Origin: Prescottella equi
Lineage (GTDB): Bacteria > Actinomycetota > Actinomycetes > Mycobacteriales > Mycobacteriaceae
Reading direction: 5' to 3'
NCBI RefSeq assembly: GCF_002094305.1
Contig: NZ_LWTX01000006.1
Location: 186,001 to 250,000, forward strand
DNA length: 64,000 nucleotides
Shown: piece by piece, positions 25,414 through 33,764 of the stretch
How positions within the stretch are numbered: position 1 is the first letter of the stretch
Layout of the letters: every line of letters starts with the position of its first letter
Notes under the pieces: model-generated
What the model was told of the DNA's origin: nothing
The model's input: the letters and a program-made list of their open reading frames with translations, nothing else
Databases searched by the model: none
Program-made: the position numbers and the translations under genes

Positions 25414-26553
25414 ATGGACGGCTTCCTGCTCTCGCGTTCCGATCGGACTCTCCGCACCGCCGGGACGCGGGACCGCTACGACACCGTCGCCGCGGCGGCC
25501 GCAGCGCTCGCCGACGGTCGCGTCGAGCTGGTGGTGGGCGCGCTGCCGTTCGATCCGTCCGCACCCACCGCGCTCACGGCGCCCGCGTCCGCGGCGTGGA
25601 CCGACGGGCCGTGGCGCCCGGACACCGTCGTACCGCTGCCGCGCGTGACGATCGCCGGCGAGGTTCCGAGCCCGGCCGAACACGTCGCTCGTGTGCGCCG
25701 ACTGGTCGACCGGCTGCGCGGCGGCGAGTTCGACAAGGTGGTGGCGGCGCGGGCCGTGCGGCTGACGGCCGACGCACCGATCGATCCCGAGGCGCTCGCG
25801 GCGCGCATGATCCGCCGCCACGAGACGGCCAACGGGTTCGCCGTGGACCTCACGGCGTCGGGCGAGGCCTACCGCGGCCACGCCCTCGTCGGCGCCAGCC
25901 CGGAAATCCTGCTCGGTCGCCGCGGCGACGTCGTCACGTGCCGCCCGCTCGCGGGATCGGCGCCGCGCCGCGCCGACCCGGACGCCGACCAGGCGGAGGG
26001 CGCGGAACTGCTGGCATCGGCGAAGAACCTCGCCGAACACGCGTACGTCGTCGAGTGGATCCGCGAGGTGCTCGCTCCGCTGTGCGCCGAACTGGATGTG
26101 CCGGCATCCCCCGAACTGACCCGCACCGGCGAACTGTGGCACCTGGCGAGCCCGATCCGCGGTCGACTGCTCGACGGTTCGGTGTCCTCGCTCGAGCTCG
26201 CGCGGCGCCTGCACCCCACGCCCGCGGTGTGCGGCACCCCCACCGACCGGGCGTTGGACGCGATCCGCGACGTCGAGGGCGACCGCCGCTTCTACGGTGG
26301 GGCCGTCGGCTGGTGTGACCGCGTCGGCGACGGCGACTGGGTGGTCGCGATCCGGTGCGCCGAGATCGACGCGGACGGCACGTCGGCGCTGGCGTGGGCC
26401 GGGGGCGGGATCGTCGCGGCGTCGGATCCCGACACCGAACTCGCCGAGACCACCACGAAACTCGGCACCCTGCTCGGAGCACTCGGCGTGGACGCCCACG
26501 CCGCCGCCCCCGCAGGTGATACCTTGACCCGGACATCACGTACGCACGAGTAG
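25414..26553 (+). CDS. Isochorismate synthase (MenF/EntC type)
   Basis: Chorismate-utilising enzyme, 379 residues, converting chorismate to isochorismate for menaquinone or siderophore synthesis. Conserved segments of the MST family are present: GEFDKVVAARAVRL (~110), GASPEILLGRRGDVV, CRPLAGSAPR, the HLASPIRG segment and HPTPAVCGTP (~268), and the Mg-site region FYGGAVGWCD...VVAIRCAEI. The C-terminal AWAGGGIVAASDP closes the active site. No men or siderophore gene is adjacent, so which pathway it feeds is open; the compact size fits EntC/DhbC. Confidence 0.88.
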   Translation: MDGFLLSRSDRTLRTAGTRDRYDTVAAAAAALADGRVELVVGALPFDPSAPTALTAPASAAWTDGPWRPDTVVPLPRVTIAGEVPSPAEHVARVRRLVDRLRGGEFDKVVAARAVRLTADAPIDPEALAARMIRRHETANGFAVDLTASGEAYRGHALVGASPEILLGRRGDVVTCRPLAGSAPRRADPDADQAEGAELLASAKNLAEHAYVVEWIREVLAPLCAELDVPASPELTRTGELWHLASPIRGRLLDGSVSSLELARRLHPTPAVCGTPTDRALDAIRDVEGDRRFYGGAVGWCDRVGDGDWVVAIRCAEIDADGTSALAWAGGGIVAASDPDTELAETTTKLGTLLGALGVDAHAAAPAGDTLTRTSRTHE

Positions 26554-26592
26554 GACTCGCGTACCCGGCGGCTTGACCATGGGAGATCCGAG

Positions 26593-26766
26593 ATGGCGAA
26601 GTTCCTTGTCCCCGGCGTTGCCAGCGCTGTGATCGGTGCAGTGGTCGGCGCCGGTGCCGTTCTCGGCGTCACCGCGGCCGCGCAGGACAACACGCTCCCG
26701 GACATCGACCGCTCCGGCAACGCGAACTCGTCGATCCTCAACCAGGTTGAGTACGGCAGCCGCTGA
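26593..26766 (+). CDS. DUF2613 small secreted/membrane protein (Rv0236A-like)
   Basis: A 57-residue protein, MAKFLVPGVASAVIGAVVGA..., with one N-terminal hydrophobic helix ending GVTAAAQDN, either a signal peptide or an anchor, and a short polar tail (LPDIDRSGNANSSILNQVEYGSR read in two pieces: LPDIDRSGNANSS, ILNQVEYGSR). GGGAGA lies 7 nt before the ATG. It directly precedes aftD, which overlaps its 3' end, as in mycobacteria. Function unknown, possibly connected with AftD. Confidence 0.85.
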   Translation: MAKFLVPGVASAVIGAVVGAGAVLGVTAAAQDNTLPDIDRSGNANSSILNQVEYGSR

Positions 26767-29700
26767 GCCCGCAGGCATCGCGCGTTCCCGCACGTCCCCC
26801 TCGTCCGGCGGTCCCGTCGACGGGGGGCTTTCCGTCGAACCCTCGACCCAACCACTGACCCGGCGCTGGCTGTACGGCGCCGGGTTCGTCGCGTTGGTCC
26901 TGAGCCTGCTGCAGTCGCCGGGCCTGGTCGTCGCCGACACCAAGTACGACCTCACCGAGAACCCGATCGGATTCCTCACCCGAGCCGCCCACCAGTGGAG
27001 CAGCATCGCGCCGCTCGGCCAGGTGCAGAACCAGGCCTACGGCTACTTCTTCCCGCACGGGCTGTTCTTCGCGGCCGGTGAGTTCCTGCACGTCCCGCCG
27101 TGGATCACGCAACGCGTGTGGTGGGCGCTGCTGATCGTCGCCGGATTCTGGGGCGTCATCCGCGTCGCCGAGGCCCTCGGCATCGGCAGCCGCTCGTCCC
27201 GGATCGTCGCGGCCGTCGCGTTCGCGTTGTCGCCGCGTGTGCTCACCACGATCGGTTCCATCTCGTCGGAGTCACTGCCGATGATGCTGGCGCCGTGGGT
27301 GCTGTTGCCGGTGGTCCTGGCGACTTCGTCGCCCGTGCGCCTTTCCGGTGGGCCGAGCTACCAAAAAGGCGCACGGGTGCTCGCCGCCCAGTCCGCCCTC
27401 GCCGTCGCCCTCATGGGCGCGGTCAACGCCGTCGCCACGGCAGCGGCCTGCCTCGTCGCGGGCCTGTGGTGGATCGCGCACCGCCCCAACCGCCGCTGGT
27501 GGGTGTTCACCGCGTGGTGGATCCCGTCGCTGCTGCTCGCGACACTGTGGTGGATCGTCCCGCTGCTGCTCCTCGGCCGGGTGAGCCCGCCGTTCCTCGA
27601 CTACATCGAATCCTCCGGCGTCACCACGCAGTGGACGTCGCTGACCGAGGTGCTGCGCGGAACCGACAGCTGGACGCCGTTCGTCTCCCCCGAGCGCGTC
27701 GCCGGCACGGTTCTGGTGACGCAGCCCGTCGCGGTCGTCGCCACCGGCCTGATCGCCGCGGCCGGCCTGGCCGGGCTGTGCATGCGCCGGATGCCGGCGA
27801 AGGGTCGGCTGACGCTGATCCTGCTGGTCGGCATCGCCGGACTCGGCGCCGGTTACATCGGCGAACTCGGGTCCCCGATCGCCGACCAGGTCCGCGCGTT
27901 CCTCGACGGCACCGGCGCGCCGCTGCGCAACGTGCACAAGCTCGAGCCGCTGGTCCGGCTTCCGCTGGTCCTGGGGCTGGCGCACCTGCTCGCGAAGGTG
28001 CCGCTCCCCGGGTCGGTGCCCGTCCGCCGCTGGCGCAGCGCGTTCGCGCATCCCGAACGTGAACCGCTGGTCGCGGTGACGACGCTGATCCTCGTCGCGC
28101 TCACGCTCACGACGTCACTCGCGTGGTCCGGCCGGCTGGCCCCGCGCGGCGCGTACGACGAGGTGCCGGCGTACTGGCACGAGGCGGCGCAGTGGCTCGA
28201 GGACAACGCCGCCGGATCCGGGTCGGGCGCGGACGCCGAACGCGCGCTGGTGGTGCCCGGCGCCCCGTTCGGCGCGCAGGTGTGGGGCCTGACGCGCGAC
28301 GAGCCGCTGCAGGCGCTCGCCTCCACACCGTGGGCGGTGCGCGACGCCGTCCCGCTCGTGCCGCCCGGTGCCATCCGGGCGCTCGACTCGGTGCAGCGCA
28401 CCATCTCCGACGGTCGACCGTCCGCGGGCCTCGCCGACACCCTGCTCGGTCAGGGCATCCGCTACGTCGTCGTGCGCAACGACCTGGACCCCGACACGTC
28501 CCGGTCGACGCGTCCGCTGCTGGTCCACCAGACGGTCGACGGCTCACCCGGACTCGAGAAGGTGGCCGAGTTCGGCGAGGAGATCGTCCCGGACACCGTC
28601 GACGACGTCGTGATCGACAGCGACCTGCGCCCCGGTTACCCGGCCGTCGAGATCTACCGCGTCACCTCACCCGACGGCGCGACCCCGGCCGCCGGTCCGT
28701 ACGCCGTCGACCTGGACCGGGTGCCCGTCGTGCAGGGCGGCTCCGAGTCGCTGCTGCGCCTGGCCGAGAACGGCACCGTGACCGGGCCCGCACTGCTCGC
28801 GTCGGATGCGGCCCGTGCCGGCATCGACGCCACGTCGGTGACGGTCACCGACACCCCGACGAACCGCGAGACCGACTTCGGTCAGGTCGACAATCACAGC
28901 TCCGCGCTGCGCGGCCCCGACGACGAGCGCCGCACCTACAACGCGGTTCCCGACTACCCCGTCCCCGGCGCCGCGCTGGTGGAGGGCGAGTGGTCCGGTG
29001 CGACGCTCAGCGTGTCGAGCGCCGCCTCCGACGCCACACAGCTCGGCGGGACCGCCCCCGGCAGCGGGCCCGCCGCGACCGTCGACGGCGACCCGGCCAC
29101 GGCGTGGCTGAGCAACGGCCTCGAGACCGCGCGCGGGCAGTGGCTGCGCCTGGACTTCGACACCCCGATCACCCGCGGCATGCTGCACCTGACCACGAGC
29201 CCCGCCGCGTTCGGTCCGCCGGTGAAGTGGATCCGCGTGGAGACCCCGAACGGCTCGACGTCGGTCCGCGTCGACGAACCCGGAAAACCCGTCGACGTGT
29301 CGCTGCCGTCGGGCACGACGCCGTGGCTGCGGATCCTCGCCACCCACACCGAGGACGGCTCCCCCGGCTACCAGTTCGGCATCAGCGAGATCTCCGTCGA
29401 CGACTACTCCACCGGCACCGCGCTGCCCGTGCCGATCGTCCACCGCACCGTGCTGCCGGCGACGCCCGCCGGTGCGCAGGTCCGCGGCTGGGACCTGGGA
29501 CAGGAACTGCCGGGACGTGCGGGCTGCGCCGACGGTCCGGACCGCGTGCACTGCAGCGGCTCGCTGGTGCTGCCCCCCGAGGAACCCGGCACGTTCACCC
29601 GCACCCTGTCGGTGCCCGAATCGACCTCCGTCACGCCGCAACTGACGCTGCGGCCACGTCCGGGCGCCGCGCTGGAGGGCCTCGTCACCGACCCGGCTGC

Positions 29701-31138
29701 GGTGTCCGCGACCGGCGCCGCCGACGGCGTCGAACTGCGTGGCACGGCCGCGGCGGCCGTCGACGGGGACGTCGCGACGTCGTGGACGGCGCCCACCGAC
29801 AGCGCCCAGCGCAAGGGCGGGTTGCCGACGCTGACGATCCGGTTGCCGCAGCCGACGCTGGTGACCGGACTGCAGCTCACCCCGAGCCCCGGCAGCCTGC
29901 CCGCCGCCCCCAGCCGAGTCGCTGTCAACCTCGGCAACGGCCCGCAGACCCGCGACCTCGATACCGAAGGCGCTGCCCCACAGACCGTTCCGCTCGATCC
30001 GCACGTCACCGACACGATCGTGCTGAGCCTCGTGCAGTGGGACGACGTCCTCGACCGCACCGCGCTCGGATTCCTGCAACGTCAGCCCGCCGGACTGTCC
30101 GAGGTGGCCGTGCTCGGCGACGGCGGCCGACCCGTCCCGGGGACCGCCACCGCCACCACGGACCGCACCGTCACCGTCGGCTGCGACATCGGCCCCACGA
30201 TCTCCGTCGGCGGCACCGTCGTCCGGACGTCGGTGACCGCGACCGCGCGCCAACTGGCGTCCGGGCAGCCGGTGACCGCGACCGTCTGCGACCCCGCGCC
30301 GGCGCCGCTGCCCACCGGCCGCCAGGACGTCGTGGTCGCGCCCGGGCCGGCGTTCACGGTCGACAACCTGCGCCTCGATGCGGCGCCCGCACCCGCCGCC
30401 GCCCCGGTGTCGTCGCCGGCCGTCGGCCGCTGGACCGAGAACCTGCGCGAACTCGACGTCGCGGCGTCCGACGCCGATCAGCTGCTGGTGGTCCCCGAGA
30501 GCACCAACATCGGCTGGGTGGCGACCGCGCCCGACGGCACCGAACTGCAACCCGTCGTCGTGGGCGGCTGGCAGCAGGGCTGGATCGTGCCCGCCGGCAC
30601 CGACGGCGTCGTGACGCTGACCTTCCCGTCGGACCGCTGGTACCGCGCGGGCATCGCGTTCGGGCTGCTGCTGTTGATCCCGCTCGCGCTGCTGGCGCTG
30701 GTACCGCGCCGACGCGACCGCGAACCCGAGCCGGAGGGATCGGCGGCACCTCCGCGCCCGTGGCACAGCGTCGTCGCCGCGGCCCTCGGCGTGACGGCCG
30801 TGGCGACCGTCGTGGCGGGACCCGTCGGAACAGGTGTCACGCTGCTCGTCGCCGCGACCGCGTTCGGACTGGCGAGGTGGCGCGGTGACGCGTTCGCCTC
30901 CCGCTTCCTCGTCGGGACCGCCGGGGTGTCACTGGTGATCGCGTCGGTACTGCTGTCGACCGGGCCGTGGCGCGCCGCCGACGGCTACGTCGGGCATTCG
31001 TTCCTGATTCAGCTGTTCGCGCTGATCGGCGTCGTCTGTGTCGGCGTCTCGGCACTACCGCTGCGGCGTTCGCCGATGTGGCGGCGCTTCTCCCAGCGTT
31101 TGACGGCGCGGCGGGCCGGTTCCTCGACGAGCGCGTAG
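26747..31138 (+). CDS. aftD: Arabinofuranosyltransferase AftD
   Basis: Very large polytopic GT-C glycosyltransferase (~1463 residues) that uses decaprenyl-phospho-arabinose to branch the arabinan of arabinogalactan and lipoarabinomannan. The N-terminal ~400 residues hold many transmembrane helices and the conserved DTKYDLTENPIGFLTRAAH and AYGYFFPHGLFF loops. The large periplasmic region has carbohydrate-binding-like repeats (TAWLSNGLETARGQWLRLDF ~790 and VATSWTAPTDSAQ ~1005), and C-terminal helices follow. I chose TTG at 26747, which overlaps DUF2613 by 20 nt, because no ATG or GTG lies in the stretch before the first helix. A palindromic repeat adds 16 residues near residue 196-211. The 3' end overlaps the converging acyltransferase gene. 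Confidence 0.92.
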   Translation: MSTAAAEPAGIARSRTSPSSGGPVDGGLSVEPSTQPLTRRWLYGAGFVALVLSLLQSPGLVVADTKYDLTENPIGFLTRAAHQWSSIAPLGQVQNQAYGYFFPHGLFFAAGEFLHVPPWITQRVWWALLIVAGFWGVIRVAEALGIGSRSSRIVAAVAFALSPRVLTTIGSISSESLPMMLAPWVLLPVVLATSSPVRLSGGPSYQKGARVLAAQSALAVALMGAVNAVATAAACLVAGLWWIAHRPNRRWWVFTAWWIPSLLLATLWWIVPLLLLGRVSPPFLDYIESSGVTTQWTSLTEVLRGTDSWTPFVSPERVAGTVLVTQPVAVVATGLIAAAGLAGLCMRRMPAKGRLTLILLVGIAGLGAGYIGELGSPIADQVRAFLDGTGAPLRNVHKLEPLVRLPLVLGLAHLLAKVPLPGSVPVRRWRSAFAHPEREPLVAVTTLILVALTLTTSLAWSGRLAPRGAYDEVPAYWHEAAQWLEDNAAGSGSGADAERALVVPGAPFGAQVWGLTRDEPLQALASTPWAVRDAVPLVPPGAIRALDSVQRTISDGRPSAGLADTLLGQGIRYVVVRNDLDPDTSRSTRPLLVHQTVDGSPGLEKVAEFGEEIVPDTVDDVVIDSDLRPGYPAVEIYRVTSPDGATPAAGPYAVDLDRVPVVQGGSESLLRLAENGTVTGPALLASDAARAGIDATSVTVTDTPTNRETDFGQVDNHSSALRGPDDERRTYNAVPDYPVPGAALVEGEWSGATLSVSSAASDATQLGGTAPGSGPAATVDGDPATAWLSNGLETARGQWLRLDFDTPITRGMLHLTTSPAAFGPPVKWIRVETPNGSTSVRVDEPGKPVDVSLPSGTTPWLRILATHTEDGSPGYQFGISEISVDDYSTGTALPVPIVHRTVLPATPAGAQVRGWDLGQELPGRAGCADGPDRVHCSGSLVLPPEEPGTFTRTLSVPESTSVTPQLTLRPRPGAALEGLVTDPAAVSATGAADGVELRGTAAAAVDGDVATSWTAPTDSAQRKGGLPTLTIRLPQPTLVTGLQLTPSPGSLPAAPSRVAVNLGNGPQTRDLDTEGAAPQTVPLDPHVTDTIVLSLVQWDDVLDRTALGFLQRQPAGLSEVAVLGDGGRPVPGTATATTDRTVTVGCDIGPTISVGGTVVRTSVTATARQLASGQPVTATVCDPAPAPLPTGRQDVVVAPGPAFTVDNLRLDAAPAPAAAPVSSPAVGRWTENLRELDVAASDADQLLVVPESTNIGWVATAPDGTELQPVVVGGWQQGWIVPAGTDGVVTLTFPSDRWYRAGIAFGLLLLIPLALLALVPRRRDREPEPEGSAAPPRPWHSVVAAALGVTAVATVVAGPVGTGVTLLVAATAFGLARWRGDAFASRFLVGTAGVSLVIASVLLSTGPWRAADGYVGHSFLIQLFALIGVVCVGVSALPLRRSPMWRRFSQRLTARRAGSSTSA
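27332..27379. repeat. Palindromic repeat, family A, inserted in frame in aftD
   Basis: 18-bp arms (27332-27349, 27360-27377; CCCGTGCGCCTTTCCGGT and near-complement, two mismatches) around a 10-nt loop. Read in the aftD frame it encodes PVRLSGGPSYQKGARV, a basic loop between two transmembrane helices. It is the same length, core and frame as the copy at 35562. Confidence 0.85.
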
Positions 31139-32208
31139 CTGGCCGACGCCACCGCGATGCTGAGCACGCTCGTGACGGCGAGGACGAACCAGAAGTTGCC
31201 GTTGAACGGGACGATGCCGAACATCGGGAACACGATCGTCAGCACCGCGAGATGCCAGATGAACAGGCCGTACGACCACCGTCCGACGGCCAGCGCCACC
31301 GGGCTCGCCAGGATCCGGTGCCGGTGCCCGGCGAGAACCAGCGGCGCCAGCAACGCGAAACTCATGACCGCGCCGAGGGCGATCTTCGTGGCGTACTGCC
31401 ACGGCTCGGCGCGGACCAGTCCCTCGGGCCCGGCCAGCCATGTCGTCGACAACCCGAAGGCCACGACCGCGATCACCGCCATCCATACCCGCCGCTCGGC
31501 CAGGCGGTGCACCCACGTCCCGCCCACCATCGCCAGTTCGGCGAGCAACATGCCGGCAGCGAACCACGGGATGTAGCCGGGCAGCCAGTTGTCGTGGTGG
31601 ATGCCGTCCGGGGCGGGGACGGGCAGGAAAGCCCACGTGAGGCTGACGATCGCCGCGGCCAGCAGCACCGGCACCCGGAACCGGGCGCTGTCGCCGCGCA
31701 ACTTCACCAGTGCCAGCGCGAGAATCGGCAGCACCAGGTAGAAGGCCACCTCGACCGACAGACTCCACATCTGCGTCAGACCCTCGGTGAGGGTGAGCGG
31801 CACGAACACCTGCAGCAACGCCAGGTTCGACATCCACACCTTCCAGCCGCCGCCGGCCGCCGGCAGGAACGCCAGCACCAGCACAACCAGCACCCAGTAG
31901 GCCGGCAGGATGCGCGCGGCGCGGTTGAGCCAGTACCGGGCGACGGTCGGCGGACGCCCGAGACCGCGGGCCGCGGCCGCGTGCGGACGCCACAGCAGGA
32001 AGCCGGACAGTGCGAAGAAGACCGCGACCGCCAGATCGAACCGCCCCCAGATCCGGCCGATCACGGCATCGCCGGTGGCGCCGGTCTGGAACGCCACGTG
32101 GGTCACCAGGACGCCGAAGGCGGCGAACCCGCGCATCCCCTCGAGCGCCGGGACGAACGCCCTCGGATTGCCGACGGGGGCGGGCGTGGCGAGGTGTTCG
32201 CTGTTCAT
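31009..32208 (-). CDS. Membrane acyltransferase, family 3 (Rv0228/TmaT-like)
   Basis: A 399-residue O-acyltransferase with about ten transmembrane helices. Family signatures: ALEGMRGFAAFGVLVTH with the catalytic-type His (~residue 33), FFALSGFLLWRP, WSLSVEVAFYLVLP and a C-terminal SYALVEEPARRAV. The locus position corresponds to Rv0228, whose corynebacterial relative TmaT acetylates trehalose mycolates before export; that role is inferred from context. The ATG chosen is the first; a TTG lies three codons upstream. Its last ~43 codons overlap the end of aftD on the other strand by 130 nt. Confidence 0.9.
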   Translation of the reverse strand: MNSEHLATPAPVGNPRAFVPALEGMRGFAAFGVLVTHVAFQTGATGDAVIGRIWGRFDLAVAVFFALSGFLLWRPHAAAARGLGRPPTVARYWLNRAARILPAYWVLVVLVLAFLPAAGGGWKVWMSNLALLQVFVPLTLTEGLTQMWSLSVEVAFYLVLPILALALVKLRGDSARFRVPVLLAAAIVSLTWAFLPVPAPDGIHHDNWLPGYIPWFAAGMLLAELAMVGGTWVHRLAERRVWMAVIAVVAFGLSTTWLAGPEGLVRAEPWQYATKIALGAVMSFALLAPLVLAGHRHRILASPVALAVGRWSYGLFIWHLAVLTIVFPMFGIVPFNGNFWFVLAVTSVLSIAVASASYALVEEPARRAVKRWEKRRHIGERRSGSAETPTQTTPISANS

Positions 32209-32414
32209 CGTCGTCAAGTGTGCCCGGGTCGTTGCGGAACCGAAAGAGCGACGTGAACGATCCGGAACTCCGGTGCTGACGCAAATGGGACAACGAGACT
32301 GTTAGTGTCTGGGCTCACGTGGTGTCACGAAACGTCAGGCACCGTGCGACCCGTGCAGCGGGCACGCTGCCGGTGGGGGTATCTCAATTCAAGAACATTG
32401 AGTTAGGAGACAGC

Positions 32415-33551
32415 ATGGCCGAGCGCTCAGGCCCGAGCCGGATACTTGCGTGCATTCTGGTGGGCCTCGGGACCTTCCTGCTCGCCGTGGCGGTCCTCAT
32501 TCCCACGTACACCGTCGACAAGCTGAAGAAGACGCCGCTGGACCTCGAGGTCACCACCGTCGCCACCGGCAACGGCGACGTGCTCGACTCCAAGGCGCTG
32601 CTCGCGGGCAAGGCCGAGGTCAACACCAACGTGCCGATCGTCGCGCAGCGGTACGTGATCACCGAGCAGCCGTCCGACGCCGACGTCATCTCGCTGCAGG
32701 CCGGGCAGACGCTGATCCGCACCGACAAGCAGGGCGAGAGCGGCCTGCTCACCGCGACGGTGGACCGGTTGACCGCCGACCGTGTCAGCTCGATGCCGGT
32801 GGAGCCGCCCGTCGGCACCATCCAGACGTCGTCGACCGAGCCCGCCGAAGAGGTGTCGCACACCGGCCTGCAGTACAAGTGGCCGTTCGACGCGGAGAAG
32901 AAGAGCTACCCCTACTTCGACCTGAACTCGCGCACCACGCAGGACATCAATTTCGTTGAGGAAACCGAGATCAACGGAATGAAGGTGTACCACTACAACC
33001 AGGTGATCGAGCCCGTCGACCTGTCCAAGGTCGTCCCGTCGGCGCCCACCAACAAGCTGACGCTGCCCGCCAAGACGTGGGGCGTGCCCGGCGACGACCA
33101 GCCGGTCACGATGATCCGCTGGTACGCCAACGAGCGCGACGTCTGGGTCGACCCGATCACCGGCGTCGTCATCAAGGGCCAGGAGAAGCTGTACCAGTAC
33201 TACGCCCGCGACAAGGCCAAGCCCGAGGTGACGGTCCTCAAGGCGACCCTCCCGTTCGACGAGAACACCATCGAGTACCAGATCGGCCAGGCCAAGGACG
33301 GCCAGGACAAGCTGTCGCTGTTCGGGCGCACCCTGCCGATCGTCGCCGGCATCGTCGGCGTCATCGCGCTGATCGCCGGCATCTTCCTCGGCCTGCGCGG
33401 CGGCCGCGGCAACAAGGGCGCGACCGCCGGCGGCCCGGCGAACCCGCCCGCCGGATCCGCCGGCAACGACTGGACCACCGACAAGACCGAGGAATTCCCC
33501 ACGGTCAACATGGACAAGGGCGGCTTCACCGAACCGCCCCGCCAGCAGTAG
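32415..33551 (+). CDS. DUF3068 / PorA-family membrane protein (Rv0227c/LmcA-like)
   Basis: A 378-residue envelope protein with an N-terminal helix (ILACILVGLGTFLLAVAVLI), a large extracytoplasmic beta-rich domain (DLEVTTVATGNGDVLDS, YKWPFDAEKKSYPYFDL, RWYANERDVWVDPITGVV) and a C-terminal helix (LPIVAGIVGVIALIAGIFLG), then a disordered Gly/Pro tail. TTAGGAGA precedes the ATG. This is the DUF3068 family; the mycobacterial/corynebacterial member LmcA is needed for lipomannan maturation and lipoarabinomannan synthesis. The neighbouring aftD and glycosyltransferase genes fit that role. A terminator hairpin follows. Confidence 0.9.
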   Translation: MAERSGPSRILACILVGLGTFLLAVAVLIPTYTVDKLKKTPLDLEVTTVATGNGDVLDSKALLAGKAEVNTNVPIVAQRYVITEQPSDADVISLQAGQTLIRTDKQGESGLLTATVDRLTADRVSSMPVEPPVGTIQTSSTEPAEEVSHTGLQYKWPFDAEKKSYPYFDLNSRTTQDINFVEETEINGMKVYHYNQVIEPVDLSKVVPSAPTNKLTLPAKTWGVPGDDQPVTMIRWYANERDVWVDPITGVVIKGQEKLYQYYARDKAKPEVTVLKATLPFDENTIEYQIGQAKDGQDKLSLFGRTLPIVAGIVGVIALIAGIFLGLRGGRGNKGATAGGPANPPAGSAGNDWTTDKTEEFPTVNMDKGGFTEPPRQQ

Positions 33552-33565
33552 TCGGCTGACAGACC

Positions 33566-33600
33566 ACGAACCCCCGCACGGATCACCGTGCGGGGTTCGT
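33566..33600 (+). terminator. Terminator after the DUF3068 gene
   Basis: Stem ACGAACCCCCGCACGG paired with CCGTGCGGGGTTCGT (one bulged C), loop ATCA, starting 15 nt after the stop codon. Confidence 0.75.
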
Positions 33601-33618
33601 CGTTCCCGGCTCCGTCCC

Positions 33619-33764
33619 CGCGCTTTGCGCACTTATCGCGGGATCCTGGGCCCACCCCTCGCGTTTTGCGCACTTATCGCAGGATCCGGGGGCCGCCCCT
33701 CGCGCTTTGCGCACTTATCGCCGGATCCCGGGGCCCCTTTCCCGCGCTTTGCGCACTTATCGCG
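33619..33764. repeat. Four tandem copies of the family C 22-bp unit
   Basis: Units start at 33619, 33660, 33701 and 33743, a period of 41-42 bp. Each has the core TTTGCGCACTTATCGC; the 19-20 bp between units are also similar (ggatcc and a G/C-rich tract). All four face the same way. The last unit contains the TAA stop codon of the converging flippase-like gene. The unit matches the arms of the palindrome at 7896-7958. Confidence 0.9.

Noticed and set aside
27332-27379. Transcription terminator inside aftD
   Set aside because: The hairpin is strong, but the frame continues uninterrupted for about 1250 codons of recognisable AftD, so it must be read through.
33619-33764. CRISPR-like array (22-bp repeats, 19-20 bp spacers)
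   Set aside because: The spacers are similar to one another, the units are too short, only four exist, and no cas gene is near. It is a tandem repeat.
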